Assembly: GCF_032854445.1 (NCBI RefSeq) | Contig: NC_088306.1 | Coordinates: forward strand, 27,687,764-27,751,763 | Length of the DNA: 64,000 nucleotides | Source: Liolophura sinensis | Taxonomy: Eukaryota; Mollusca; Polyplacophora; Chitonida; Chitonidae | Direction of reading: 5' to 3' | Part shown: piece by piece, positions 10,886 to 22,921 of the stretch | How positions within the stretch are numbered: position 1 is the stretch's first letter | Layout of the letters: each line of letters opens with the position of its first letter | Position numbers and translations under genes: made by a program | The notes under the pieces: model-generated | Databases searched by the model: none | What the model saw: the letters and a program-made list of their open reading frames with translations, nothing else | Told to the model about the DNA's origin: nothing

Positions 10886-13800
10886 TCAAAAACTAACTGC
10901 GCACTGCAGCTTATACAGTATAGTTACAACAGTTCCTTTCAAAGTGCTGTCTAACAGGAGCACCGCACTAGTGGAAGATACCCATACTTATATCAGGCAG
11001 GTCATTCTTTAGTATAACATGACAGCCATGCAAGCAATTAACCACTGTCTCTTTGTCTCTTTGGTATCAGGATTGCCAAATTCAAAGTCATCAGTATGGC
11101 AGCACTCCAATCTGTATGACAACTGGCCGTCGGCTTAGAAAGTCAGAACTGGCATAAGAATACAGCACCACTGAGAACGAGGACAAAACGGTTCATAGCT
11201 GGTACATGTAGAATTAGACCTGCACAGCAATCCTGGGTAACATACAAAATGAATCACAGAAAAAGGAAAGGGGTTCAGTTTAAAGATAAAGCTAAATTAC
11301 TATAGAAAAAGATATGTGAACAAAAGTTTTACAAGAAAATGTTGCAGACAAAATTCCAGCTGACAGCTAAATTTCAGCCCAGTTGCGTAACGCTGGATGT
11401 TTTTATTCAAAGGAGCACCGGGTCAAAACGGGTAACAATGGTAGGATTTATGCTCGGTTTGTGGTTTTACCAGGCCCAGACACATATGTCAGAGGAATGA
11501 GTCGTGCTGCGCTGACACGTAATTAAAGCCGAAAGAACCTGACGAGTTCTTCGTCCAGCGAGGTGAAAAAACAGGCTTCACCTTTTGGACTTGGGGAGAG
11601 ATAAAGCTGTACAAGTAAAGCCATAACTGGGCTGGCATTCGACCCCGAAGCCTTCTAAGATGAGTGTTCGCGCCAGCATGTCATCAGTCCTGGGCTGTAC
11701 TGATTGTCACCCCGACGGCTCCCGATGGGCGACAGGTCATCATCAACAGTATACCTGGCGTAATCATGTGATCATAGGCAGTCAAACAGTGTGGAGGATG
11801 CGAGATTTACTGCGAAGTCACCGTGGAGAAGAGGAAGGGCCTGTCAGGAAAGAGGGCTCGTTGAAAAAAAAAATAGATGAGGGAAGCTAGCACAAGAGGC
11901 CGTAATAACGGTTCATTAGCTTGTTGTCACGCTATACAACGCCACACAGCAGTCTTCTGCCCTTTACAAGCTGGCATGCTTTGCGTGACAAAACAGGTTT
12001 GACTCATGCCAGGAGGCTGGATAAACCCGACACCTTGTCAACACCAATGTGTAACTTCTTGCACAATATTCTGACAGCGACACATTGTAAATTCACTCAT
12101 TGGACATTATCAATGGCTATTGCAAGCACACACAATCGTTTCCTCAAAATGATGTTGAACACGTTAATGCTTTCCTTAACAGAGTATGAATTAAAGCACA
12201 TCCAGGTACACTTCATTTGTCTTTTTTTAACATACCCCGTTTCTTCTGGGACACTGGTCTGCTCATTTTAGCCAATATATATGTAATCCTAGCAGGAATA
12301 TTGAGTTTCTTTTTTCTCACATGTTAGACCATCTATTTTAGATGTTTTAAACATCTGAACACAGTCTCAATGAATTCCCGTATTACGCCTATTATTTGGC
12401 CACACAAGAATCCAAGTTAGCCACTGTGATTCCTTATAAATTTGTCCACAGGAGAAAGGGACAAACAAAATATTTCCACCCAATATTTAAAAAACAACAA
12501 CCAAAACACAAGTACATGCTGGTGACCAATCAATGAATTTTCTCTTACAATTTGCACAATTATGGGTGCAAAAACTGTACAATTGAAAAGTCAGAGGCAA
12601 TTTCTGATCACAAAGAGACTGCACCTTCTACAAAATGCAATTTCATATTTCTATGAATTTCCCTGATCAATATCATTGACTCCTACTTTGTGAGGTCAGT
12701 GGCAGTAAAAACCAACAGAAGATATTTAGAATTGAAACATGGCCTGTCATCTAATTTTGCTCTTTGCCTGCAAAGAAAAGCAGTCCCTTGAAATGAAAAA
12801 CATGGGCAATTAAAGCAAAAAGTTTTGGGTCAAATTCAATCAAAGAACTGAGCCAGAGCTCAATAAAGAGTTTTTGTAAGGCAATTTGGACATAATAGAC
12901 CAATTTTGTTCCTTGGGATCAAAATACGAGGAACAAATAAATAAAAAAAATAACAACAAACTATATGGATTTTGTGTGTGTGTGTGTTACAGGCTGTTTC
13001 TGTAACCGGTAAAGATTTTTTCCTCTTCAGCGAAGAAAACCTGTTCCCTGAAATAAGCCTTGGCATTTGCAAGACTTAAAGTAGTGTTTTTTACACCATT
13101 TCTCTAGCTCAAAACCGCTCATTCCAGCACTTGGGGGACTTCCACAAAACTCCAACAGTTAAATCTTATATTGTGAAAGACTCCTTGGAGGATTTTCTTG
13201 AGAAATGAGTTACAAATCTTTCTCCACTGAACTTGAATCCTGCAGAATTCAGAAGCCTCAAAACAAGATTCCAGTAGCTAAAAGTCAATGAGCAAAAATC
13301 CATATAAGACACAATTGGTTAAAGATCTTGTTAATTCTAGCAAGGTACAGATATATATGCCATGGATTAATGTAGACCATGAAGACATTTTGAAGATATG
13401 GAGGCTGGGAGAAAACCAGCACTTAATGTAACCGAAAACAATCAATTTCAACTCGGGGTGCCAACAATGCAACTCCCCAACTCCCGCTTTTCGCAAGCAC
13501 AGCCCACTAGAAGTACTTAGTTAAATGACGCCCCATTCCCATAAGAAACAGCACGTAAGGATCAGGAAAGCTCTTAGAAAAATCCCCTCAGAATAGAGGT
13601 TATTTCTCCCGAGTAAATCGGCATGCATTGAGAGGGAGAGGGTTTGTTTTCCCTGTCTGTCGATAAAACTTTAGCAGCCAATGACTTCTGTCAACTTGCC
13701 TGGCTTAAGGAACCTCCGTTTACATATAAAACACGTTGGAAAGGCTCTGTCCAAATGCCTGGATTTCCATTTGCCGACAGGAAATAAGCAATCTAAGAGT

Positions 13801-14339
13801 TAGATTGTCGGAACTTGGTGCTTGACTCACAAGAACCATCAGGGAGGAGTGCCCAGTAACACACAAATTGCACAGCCTTAAGATGTCACAAATTGTTGTT
13901 TGGCCTTCGGACAAATTGCGCACGGCTTTTAAACCACGAAGACCAAAATGAGTTGGAAAACTGCATATGCCGCGCATGATGACTATCTAACACTTTCCTA
14001 CAAGGTGGTTTCATACAATCTACAAGAAATATATGCAAAGTTTCATGTATTAATTAACTACCTTTAATCTATTAAACAATTCGTTTTGAAGGGACGATTC
14101 ACTTAATTAGTATATTAGATATAATGTGCAGGCATCCAAGTTTTTTATCCAATAACTCAGACTTGTGTTTTTACACCAGTTCAAAAATAATTCCTTTTGT
14201 AGGGATGACTGTTAGAACTTTACAGTGATTTGTTATTTGGGTTATATTGTTGCTGTACGATTTCAATAATGTCTCCCACTGAAGAACACTTGTCCCAATG
14301 CGGACATATTTATACTGTGCAGTTTCACTAGAATATCAT

Positions 14340-14565
14340 ATACTAGTATTTTAGTGAGTCATCACAAATATCCTAATTCTTCTAATTTTTAGGACAGGTA
14401 TTAAAAGTGCTGAAAGTCAAGAGTTACATTTCCTTCCCACTGTTTTTTAGATATCAATATGTTATTCATTAGACGGACTAGCCATATGAAAAAACTATTA
14501 TTCCCTGCTAAAATTACATGTATATTGTCTACAAAGAGCATACCACACGTCTCAAAAATAAGAAG
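14340..14565 (+). repeat. Dispersed repeat family R3, copy 1
   Basis: Uninterrupted counterpart of 20186-20423, with the same block order and no SINE at the equivalent of the insertion site. No ORF or terminal repeats recognised. Confidence 0.7.
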
Positions 14566-14837
14566 AAGTCTACATTAGGACCAGCCTGCAAGAAAAAGAT
14601 TACAGACTACTGCAAGTGAGAAAAAGTCAGTAGCAAATAACGAACCTGAATCACACATATATTTTTGCCCTGATCCACCAGTAATTGTGAATAAATCAAT
14701 GAATGATTATGGCTTAATGCCAGGTCTGGTAATTTGGATATTAAAATTTGTGATGCAAAATATGTAACATTTACATCCTCGAATACGAAAAGATGCTTAA
14801 ATACAAAAGGCAACATTCCATAGCCTAGAGGTTGCAG

Positions 14838-14876
14838 GAGGGGGGGGGGGGGGGGGGGTGGGGGGGGGGGGGGTGG
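14838..14876 (+). repeat. Long G-run with T interruptions
   Basis: About 35 G with two T interruptions, a strong G-quadruplex candidate on the plus strand (template of the host gene). Similar shorter runs lie at 6955-6982, 9816-9829, 29649-29663 and 32605-32615. Confidence 0.92.
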
Positions 14877-15289
14877 GACTGGGGAGCAGCATAGTTTTCA
14901 GTCGCGAAGTCCTTCGGAATCAATGTCCCCAAGGGTGGGTAGGGACGGATGTGGGGGAGGGGCACACACAAAGAGAGGGGCTTTAATAGCATCGTCTTGT
15001 ACTTCTCTACCCGTTTTCCATCAGAAAGGATTGCATGAGGGTTTACAGAATGCAGCCCACGCTGAGTCATGCTTGGAAACGTGACATGGTCCCAATTCTG
15101 ATTTCCTCTAACATCACACAGCCCCTGGATGTGCCTTAACCAATCTCTCCTGACACAGTTCATTAACACTGACAAATTTCTGGCCAATGGGTTACAGGTA
15201 CTGTACTCAGCACACTGAATGACTGACTGATTGATTTTAAACACTCAGTTCTCATTTTTCATGGTATTTAGTGTCATGGATGGAACAGT

Positions 15290-15402
15290 GCTTGGAGGAA
15301 ACCAGAGTGTCAGGAGAAAACCAGAGTGTCCAGGAGGAAACCAGAGTGTCAGGAGGAAACACGAGTGTCAGGAGGAAACCAGAGTGTAAGGAGAAACCTT
15401 CA
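15290..15402. repeat. ~19-bp minisatellite, about 6 copies
   Basis: Unit CAGGAGGAAACCAGAGTGT with length variants (CAGGAGAAAACC, CACGAGTGT). It shares its core with the degenerate array at 54691-54862. Confidence 0.9.
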
Positions 15403-16539
15403 AAGCTTGGCCATATCTAATCACAGATGCGTTATTTCATTCCTACTAAAAATATTCCATCACATACAGATTGCGTGTGGTCCTCGTTTCAAAGGTCAAG
15501 ATTCTCATAGCAATGTTCGGAATCAAATTCACAATCAAAATTACGTAAGTATTGTAACCTATGTACTTTAACGTTCTCGAAAGTCTTGCCAAAATTCACA
15601 CAAATCAGTGCACTATTTAAAATGTGATTTGATTATAGCAAATTGGCTTATGTTTAATTGTGTGCATTGTATTAAAACACAGATAAAATCTGGTCGATTC
15701 AACCATTCCATACAATGTGTATCGATCAACCAGAATATCAGACTGAAGGTATCTGACTTCACACGATTTAGGCCCCGTATTGACAGCTTCATCAAGAAAG
15801 TTAAAAAAAAAAACAACAAAACAACGTAGAGCCCCCCAACACCCCCAAATAGGGATTCGTCATTATCAATTCTATAAGGAATGACCACACAAAGAAAAAA
15901 AAAGAAAAGAATAACGCTAAAACTATTTCTCCTAATGCGTTTTCCAGAGAAAATAGCAAGTTGAGTGGAAAGATAATTGGGTAATTTATTTGGGCTCCAT
16001 CAGGGTCTAATTCATGGATAACCTATTCAACTAACAAAAACACCAATACCTGTAATTCAACTAACACAAACTGCCATGCCAAAATGAGGAGATTTCAACG
16101 CAGCATTGCTATCGACTGGACTCCAGCTACAGATTTACGGCCTGACTGAGCATGACTGCCTCACTGCCTTTGCTATTCTTCAGATTTAGCTTGTAGCAGG
16201 AAAAATGCAATTCTGGCCAAAATGCAAAGAGAACAAAAACAAGAAAAGGAAAGGATGATTTAGACTTTGTGAACAACAGTTTTCTTGAAACAATTATATT
16301 CACAAAGTTTCCACTTATACACACCAGTTTTATAAGTACTAGAAATCAGAGTGCCCTGGGCAAACCACCTACACCTGTAGTAAGTCTCTGAAGAATGTTT
16401 CCACAACTGCAGAACATGGTCTTGATTTTAATCATGCTAGAAGCCAAGTAGTCATCAATGAACCTAAAACTAGACATATGGCACCACATGCCCTATCAAC
16501 CTTTTATTCTCACCCAAGAAACAATGGTGAGCGAGAGAA

Positions 16540-16635
16540 TCTGCACATTCCTGCCCAAGGTGGGATTGAACTCTTTGAGCCAGTGGTTGGGAGTTAAGCA
16601 CAATACCACTGAGCCATACACTGCTCCCCTAGCAA
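16540..16635 (-). mobile_element. tRNA-derived SINE head, different family (SINE-C)
   Basis: On the minus strand: GGGAGCAGTGTATGGCTCAG, then TGGTATTGTGCTTAACTCCC, then GAGTTCAATCCCACC. Box A (TGGCTCAGTGG) and box B (GTTCAATCCC) are well spaced for a tRNA-like promoter, but the stems are poor, so it is not a working tRNA gene. Sequence differs from SINE-A and SINE-B outside the boxes. Confidence 0.65.
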
Positions 16636-17483
16636 AAAACCAGTGCACGTAGTAGTACACCAATTAAGAGTACAGACTACTGGCCTTCCCAGATGTAACT
16701 GTATTTTGACGGCACACCTCAGGTCAAGTGGCAAGGTCAACAGAGGTCACACTATAACACATCGCCTACTCCTTAATTATGTGTCAATTTTGGAAAGGGG
16801 AGAAAATATTGCTTGTAATTATAGGTGTATGACGCAACTCCATTAGCGGGCAACAGACTCTCAACACAAACAGGAAGTGGAATGTCCAGAGCTGCTGAAC
16901 TATTTCCCCGAGCAATTAATAAAGTGGAAATGAAATTTTCAGACGAGTGTCAGAAGGTTGGGCACGATGTGGTAATAAACTTACGCTGAAGCACGAACAC
17001 AAAACTAACTGAAAAAAAAAAATATACAAGAACTAATCAAATGTCCAGAGGCACAGAGCATGGGTGATGTGGTTTTGGTAGGGAGTGGGGGAAGAGGGCG
17101 TTGTGGCAGATGGGGGGCAAAGGTAGAATAAGGGAAGACTGCAAGTCTCATTATCCAAATCCACAGGAGAATCCTGTTCCCGCTTTTGACGGTGTATTTG
17201 AATGTAATGACAATGCATAACTTCCAACCCATCATAATGCAATTCTTCAGCTGCCTGAAACTCAAAACCTCACAAGAGAATAGCTGTTGAAAACATGCAC
17301 TGTCAATGTACGTGCTCAGTCAAGAACTGGGGGATTTTTTTTCTCATTGCCCAAAAGTTTACTGAATCAAGTTTCCTCACTTTTAAATGACCATGCAAAA
17401 GACCCGGATTGAGCCAAACTAGGTTCACCTCCTGCACATCGTAAAATGGGACATTCAAATTTGCAAGGTAACAATCGACTTAC

Positions 17484-17598
17484 CGAAAGCCCCAGGGGAA
17501 GAGTCCACTCTATGTACAGGGGGTTTATTGAGATTCCGTCCCGAGTCCCTCTCGTCTCTCCGATCTTTCTGCCGGTCACCATCTTTGTCAGGTTTGTT
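17484..17598 (-). CDS. TNIK/MAP4K4/MINK1: Exon 8: charged middle-region exon
   Basis: 115 bp, 38 codons plus one base. It reads NKPDKDGDRQKDRRDERDSG, then RNLNKPPVHRVDSSPGAF, with Gly completed in the next exon. It has a good acceptor TTATCTCAG and an excellent donor G|GTAAGT. It enters in phase 0 as required by exon 7 and leaves in phase 1 as required by exon 9. The KD/RDE-rich first half and Ser-Pro end look like a disordered phosphorylatable linker. I recognise no close vertebrate counterpart, so assignment rests on splice sites, phase and position. It is separated from exon 7 by ~41 kb. Confidence 0.8.
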
Positions 17599-17769
17599 CT
17601 GAGATAAACATAAAACAAAGTTTGGCTAAAATAAATTAATTAAATGTGACAATAAAGCAGAGCAATCAGATTGGAAGGAGTATGCGTACATGTACTGAGC
17701 TCTGGCCATTAGCTCACCATACAAATTTCTGTCTGATTTATGTTTTACACCATACTTAAAAACCATCTG

Positions 17770-17885
17770 CAGGTTACTGCCAGACTAGAGAGAGGATGTC
17801 AGGCTGGACCTGAACTCACAGCGAACGCATTGGTCAGACTCATTTTGCTACACTAGCAGGGACATTGTGCTACGCTAGACGGATA
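17770..17885 (-). mobile_element. Degenerate SINE-A head region
   Basis: GGTTACTGCCAGACTAGAGA, GACCTGAACTCACAGCGAAC, GCATTGGTCAGACTC, matching the box B and central part of SINE-A, with the 3' tail lost. A CTACACTAGC/CTACGCTAG motif follows in three copies, one of which is the head end. Confidence 0.65.
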
Positions 17886-19939
17886 TTGTGCTACGCTAGC
17901 ACGCAAACCCCTAGGCATCAATAGACACACACACCCGTATAATCTGGTCAAGGTTGATTAAACAACAGATTATTGTGATGTGAATATCGCGTTACGCCTA
18001 CTGATTTAGGAGTGTCTGTTTAATACGATGTCTGTTACATTTTCCTCACAAATCTTGAAACAATCCTCCAAAGCATTTGATCATCATATAAAAAGCAAAT
18101 TGATACATGTGCTGTTCACCTCACAAGTTCAGCATTATCTATAAACATGTATGCTTGACCCTTGGTACAAACTACCCATATCTACACAGAGGGGGTGAAT
18201 CCTTTGTCTCCAATTACTGGACATCAGGCAGTTTTCCCACCAACCGAGAGACAGGACATGTATCCCCATGTACCTATAAGCCTCTTAGAGTAGCTATAAG
18301 GTCGAACAGATAGGATTTCAATTGATTGCAATTAGACAAGGCATTTTGCTCTAGTTGTACTAAGAATCGGCACCCAAAATGTCATCTCTTAGAAAATCTT
18401 TCACTCCGGAAGATGTGGTGGGTGAGGCGATGGGGTGGGGAAAGGGCTATGAAAGTCATGAACCCGTCAATCACAACCAGAATGTATGGCAATGTATGGC
18501 AAGCAGATGAAACATTCACTTAAATTCCACCCTGTGACAAGGTTATTGTTATCTGGATATCATTTAACACAGACACACAAAGTGGGCTGGATATTTCAAT
18601 AGCACAAAGCACCTGACATCCATGGGCTGGTTTAACTGATATTTCAAAACGTCCCTGATCTAATTTCTTCCCTGTTTTTGACAGACAGAGGGCCATTTGG
18701 TTCCCTCCCAATACGAGATGAACCCCTCCTTTGTCTTTAGAAGAATCCTCAAAGCTATTATCCAATAAACTGTCAACCCACTGGCAAAAGAACCTGTTTT
18801 CCACTCACTTGATTATTATATCAAATTTCCAGACTGCTTCCACTTAGCTGCCAAAGCAAAGACATCTTATTAACCACCTCCAGCCCAATTTTTTTTTTGT
18901 CTGTGCCCTCTGCATTTTGTGGCGTGCCAATGAGTGATGGCACAGCAGATAACTTGAACAAAAACAGAGTCGGATAGTCATGCGCTTGGACAGAAATTTG
19001 AATAGTGGAGGAATGATGGGTCACCGAGGGGGGAGAATAGCATCAGAGCTGGAATTCTCTCTGTCTGGCGTAAGGGGCACTAACGTGAGATTACACCCTG
19101 TATCCAGACATTATGTTCCTCTTGTCTGTTTACTTATTCCTAGGGGTTCAGAATTGATCAATCTTTCATGCCATCCCATCAGTCTTCGTTTATCGTCAAA
19201 AAATGTATTGAGAGCGAGGACAGCTGGAGTTTGTGGGAACACAATCGGCGCTGTGGATCACGCAGGAAAGGATTTCGCTGCTTGGCGCAGAAGAATGGCT
19301 CGAGTTCAATCGGCTTCCATAGGATTAGGGTAGCCACCGTCTTGGCACGTCCATGTCATCTAATCATTGAAACTTGAAAGTAGGCGGATGTAGAAAGACA
19401 CTTTTTACACACAGACGGAAATAACTTTTAATTAACACAGAAGTCTGATCCTGCCAAAATTTGTTACATGTTCCAGCTGCAAGTGAAGCAGACCAAATCT
19501 TTGTGCAATAGAAAATTGCATGCTCTGAAACGGGTCTGGGCGCTCAGGATAGCCCAACTCCCTACTTGAAGGTCACTCGTTTCTACATCAATAGTCCCAT
19601 CCATTAGTGAGACAAAGCTCTTAATAACATGCAATTCTTTAAGCAACATTCATGATTCTGTGATTTCCTCAGAGTACATTTAAGGTAAGAGATGTAAGTA
19701 TCATTGTTCCAACAGAGCCTGATACTTGATTTTTTTCAACCAGTTTTTTGCACATATAATTAAATAAAAAGAAATATGATATGTGCAAGAAAGGTAAACG
19801 AAGATAATCTGAGGTAAAGTGACTGGCAGGAACAGAGAACTGTAATTCATTTCTAAAGTAAAACAGTTATATCCACTAACTATTGAATGAAAATCTTAAC
19901 CTCTGTAACCCAAATTACAAGCTATTTAATAACATACTC

Positions 19940-20115
19940 CCAAATTCTGCAACCTTTTCCAAAGCCTCTGCAACCAATATTTTAAAACATTTTGAGACAA
20001 CTACATTGTGTAGAGAAATAATCTGCACACTTCCATGAAGTTTGCATCTTTAATGACATAAACAAACAATTTTGGTGTCATTTTCATGCTACTTGTATGC
20101 ATAAATTTTTTTCAG
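19940..20115 (+). repeat. Dispersed repeat family R1, copy 2
   Basis: TTCTGCAACCTTTTCCAAAG, GCAACCAATATTTTAAAACA, GAGACAACTA, TGCATCTTTAATGACATAAA, GTGTCATTTTCA, CTTGTATGCAT, matching 10705-10885 and 46605-46775 in order. Confidence 0.75.
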
Positions 20116-20185
20116 TGGTTGAAATGTTTTAAGATTTACAGTATGTAATATGATAATGCACTGTGCATATGAATCACCCCAAGCA

Positions 20186-20423
20186 TAGCCTAAGACAAGA
20201 TCATAGATACTGACTTATTTGAATACTGTAAAATTTGGGACAGATATTAGTAGTTGTGAAAGTAGAATATCACATTTCTTTACCAGCCTTTTGGAAAAGT
20301 AAAGATATGAGTATGTTGTTCATTAGAGGGTGTAACCATGCGAGAAAAAAGAAACTCAATATTTCTGATAGAATTACATACATATTGGGTAAAACGAGCA
20401 GACCAAGTGTCTCAAACTTTAGA
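20186..20423 (+). repeat. Dispersed repeat family R3, copy 2
   Basis: Aligns along its length with 14340-14565. Shared blocks include GGGACAG-TATTA/GGACAGGTATTA, ACATTTC-TT-CC, TATG-GTT-TTCATTAGA, CCATGCGAGAAAA/CCATATGAAAAAA, AATTACAT, TATTG and GTCTCAAA. It is interrupted by SINE-B. It directly follows R1 copy 2, so R1 and R3 may be parts of one longer element. Confidence 0.7.
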
Positions 20424-20766
20424 GTGAGTGCTTGGGGTTTAACGTCGTACTCAACAATTTTCCAGTCATATGACGACGAAGGAATCCTTAGGGTGCATGT
20501 ACGTGAAATGTGCCTCCTTGTTCCAGGACGGATTTCCACCGCTCTTTTATTTAGTGCTGCATCACTGAGACGACTTACCGAAGGCAAGTAAGACGCCCCG
20601 CCCGAGCCATTATACTGATACGGGTCAACCAGTTGTTGCACTATCAGTTAGTTATCAGGAAGTTACAACTTCCTCTTTTAAAGTCTTAGGTGTGACTCGA
20701 TCAAGGATTGATCCTGGATCTACCGGTCCTGAAGTGGACGCTCTACCAACTGTGCTATCCAGGCCG
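20424..20766 (-). mobile_element. Full-length SINE-B with target-site duplication
   Basis: Minus-oriented. The tRNA-like head (box A TAGCACAGTTGG) is at the right end and the tail (GAGTGAGTGCTTGGGGTTTA on plus) at the left. Flanked by a 15-bp duplication GTCTCAAACTTTAGA at 20409-20423 and 20767-20781. It has inserted into a copy of dispersed repeat R3. Compared with the 53.8 kb copy, the segment before GAAGTTACAACTTCC differs (TATCAGTTAGTTATC). Confidence 0.94.
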
Positions 20767-22718
20767 GTCTCAAACTTTAGAAGAAATAGGGTAAATCAAA
20801 TTAAATGCTTTCATGCACCAAGTTGCGTTAACATTCAATAAATGATGCCGTTTTTCAGCAATTTTCTCAGCATTACTGATAATTCCATGACAGTGCAGTT
20901 GCACACATACTGCTTGTCATATTGTAAACAGAAACCCTCATTTACTGTTCAATAAAATGATCATCAGCATCTGAAGTTCATCTGAAGTGAACTGGTTTTC
21001 CTCACCAGGTTTCATGTGTTGACATGCTAGAGACTCAACAGTTTCTAATATATGTCTGATATTGCCTTGCATCGAAATGCTGTCTTTATTAAACAGTACC
21101 ACACTCAATATGTGGATGAAGAGCATGTCTCAAGTTGAGTGTCAAGAACATGAATAAAAACAATGTAGAAAAGCACCACAGGGAGAGAGGGAAAGGGTAC
21201 CCACAAGTCCAAGATGCCAGTGTTTCTGAAAGTGTAAAGACGCAAAGATTCCAGATAATTTTCCATTAGACTTCAACAATAAGGGTAATCCATCACACGC
21301 AAACAAGAAGACAATCTAATAGCATTACACTGTACAAATCGCCACAAATCTTCCTCGCTGGGCACAGCGGCGGTCAAAGCGCCAAGATGACCACAGCCCT
21401 TGGTCAGTTATTGATTTCCACCCGGACATAGAGTGGATTTAAGACAGGACCAGCGGTATACAATGGGTCACTCAATACCCATGCCTTATTAATGGCCCTT
21501 CTCGAGGGGATATATGAAACCGAACAAACACTGTGACCAAAATCACATTATATTCATAAGAAAACCTTCCCTTGTATATAGCCAATGTGTCAATTAAAGC
21601 CAGGGGAACTTGTAGAAAACAAATCACGTCTGAAGTAACCAGATTTCAAGGCTCAATCACGCGTGGATTGTGAATAATTCTGCTACTGTCTTTTTACGGC
21701 TCAATTACACTACACATTGAGGCTGCACATATCATAGTGAACACAATTAGCTGGCAAGAATGGGCTGTCACAAGGAGAATCTTTAGCGGGGCAAGCGGAA
21801 GGTGTGGGAATGATGGGAATGATGGGAATAATGGACGGGGATGGAATTCTGTACACAGGTTTTGAGATGTAATCAGATTTGAGTTCAATGCGCTAAATGG
21901 CACAACATCCTGCATCTGCCTAATGAACTGTATTATATTCTGGCTGCACTGATGTCTGCTGGGACAAGATGACCTTGAAACACACAGAAGTTCTATCATC
22001 TATCCTCATTTCAAAAGTATTTCTCACAGGAAAAGAGGCTGTTATTCAGCAAACTAATTTGATTTCTTGCATAAAATGTACATATTAGATCTTCATGGAA
22101 AATAAAATGTTCAAAAATGATCATTTGGATGTATAATAGCATTAATTCAGCCCCTGCAAATTTGTCATCTGAAAGTTTATTACCATTACCAAAAGAAGTT
22201 GATGAATTTAGAACCACTGAAACCTGAAATGATTGGTTTGGGGAGATAAAATGTTTTTGAAGTTTTGCCAGTGTTTCAATCTGTTTCTTACACAGGCAAA
22301 GTAAGCACTCTACTTGTCAATACAAACAAGACACAACAAATAAGGTCACACATGAAGTTCTGCCATTAGCCTGCCCATTTCATTTTTTCAACTGAAAACA
22401 GTCACACACTGACTCAAAAAGATGTAACACATGTTTCTGTCATTGCTTCTAGGCACTGTGGTCAAGTCCAAGTGCTAGAAGCATTTACATAGGTCGAACT
22501 GAACAAGGTCCATGTTATGACCTACCCGACAACTGCCTTAACATGGCTGTAAAATCTGGCCCACGACCCAGTGGTCCTGACTTCAGTCAATTTGTGGCCA
22601 AGTCACGTTAGCCAATTGCAGTCAGTCATAAAATCGCTATAATAAAACCTGCATTAGATTTCGACACCTGTGTCTAAAAAGGATCATAAAACCTGGAGTC
22701 AATTAACACTCTGGGTGC

Positions 22719-22921
22719 CTGTGTGTGTGTGTGTGTGTGCGCCTGCCTGTGTGCCTGCCGGTGTGCTTGCCTGTGTGTCTGTCTGTCTGTGTGTCTGTCT
22801 GTCTGTGTGCCTGTCTGTCTGTGTGCCTGCCTGTCTGTGTGCCTGCCTGCCTGCCTGTCTGTGTGCCTGCCTGTCTGTGTGCCTGCCTGTCTGTGTGCCT
22901 GCCTGCCTGAGTGCCTGTCTG
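22719..22921. repeat. Compound TG / CTGT / CCTG microsatellite
   Basis: Begins as (TG)n, then alternates CTGTCTGTGTGC and CTGCCTGTCTGTGTGC blocks. Cys-rich and Asp/Arg-rich ORFs across it are simple-repeat artefacts. Confidence 0.97.

Larger units (their letters stand above)
4151..17483 (-). other. 13.3 kb intron between exons 8 and 9
   Basis: Acceptor GTTGTTGCAG at 4151 and donor GTAAGT at 17483, on the minus strand. Contents are two SINE-A copies (4.26, 5.88 kb), the 35-bp minisatellite (4.80 kb), R1 and R3 copies, G-runs, the 15.3 kb array and a SINE-C head. Stretches 6.1-9.8, 10.9-14.3 and 15.4-16.5 kb contain nothing I can name. Confidence 0.8.
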
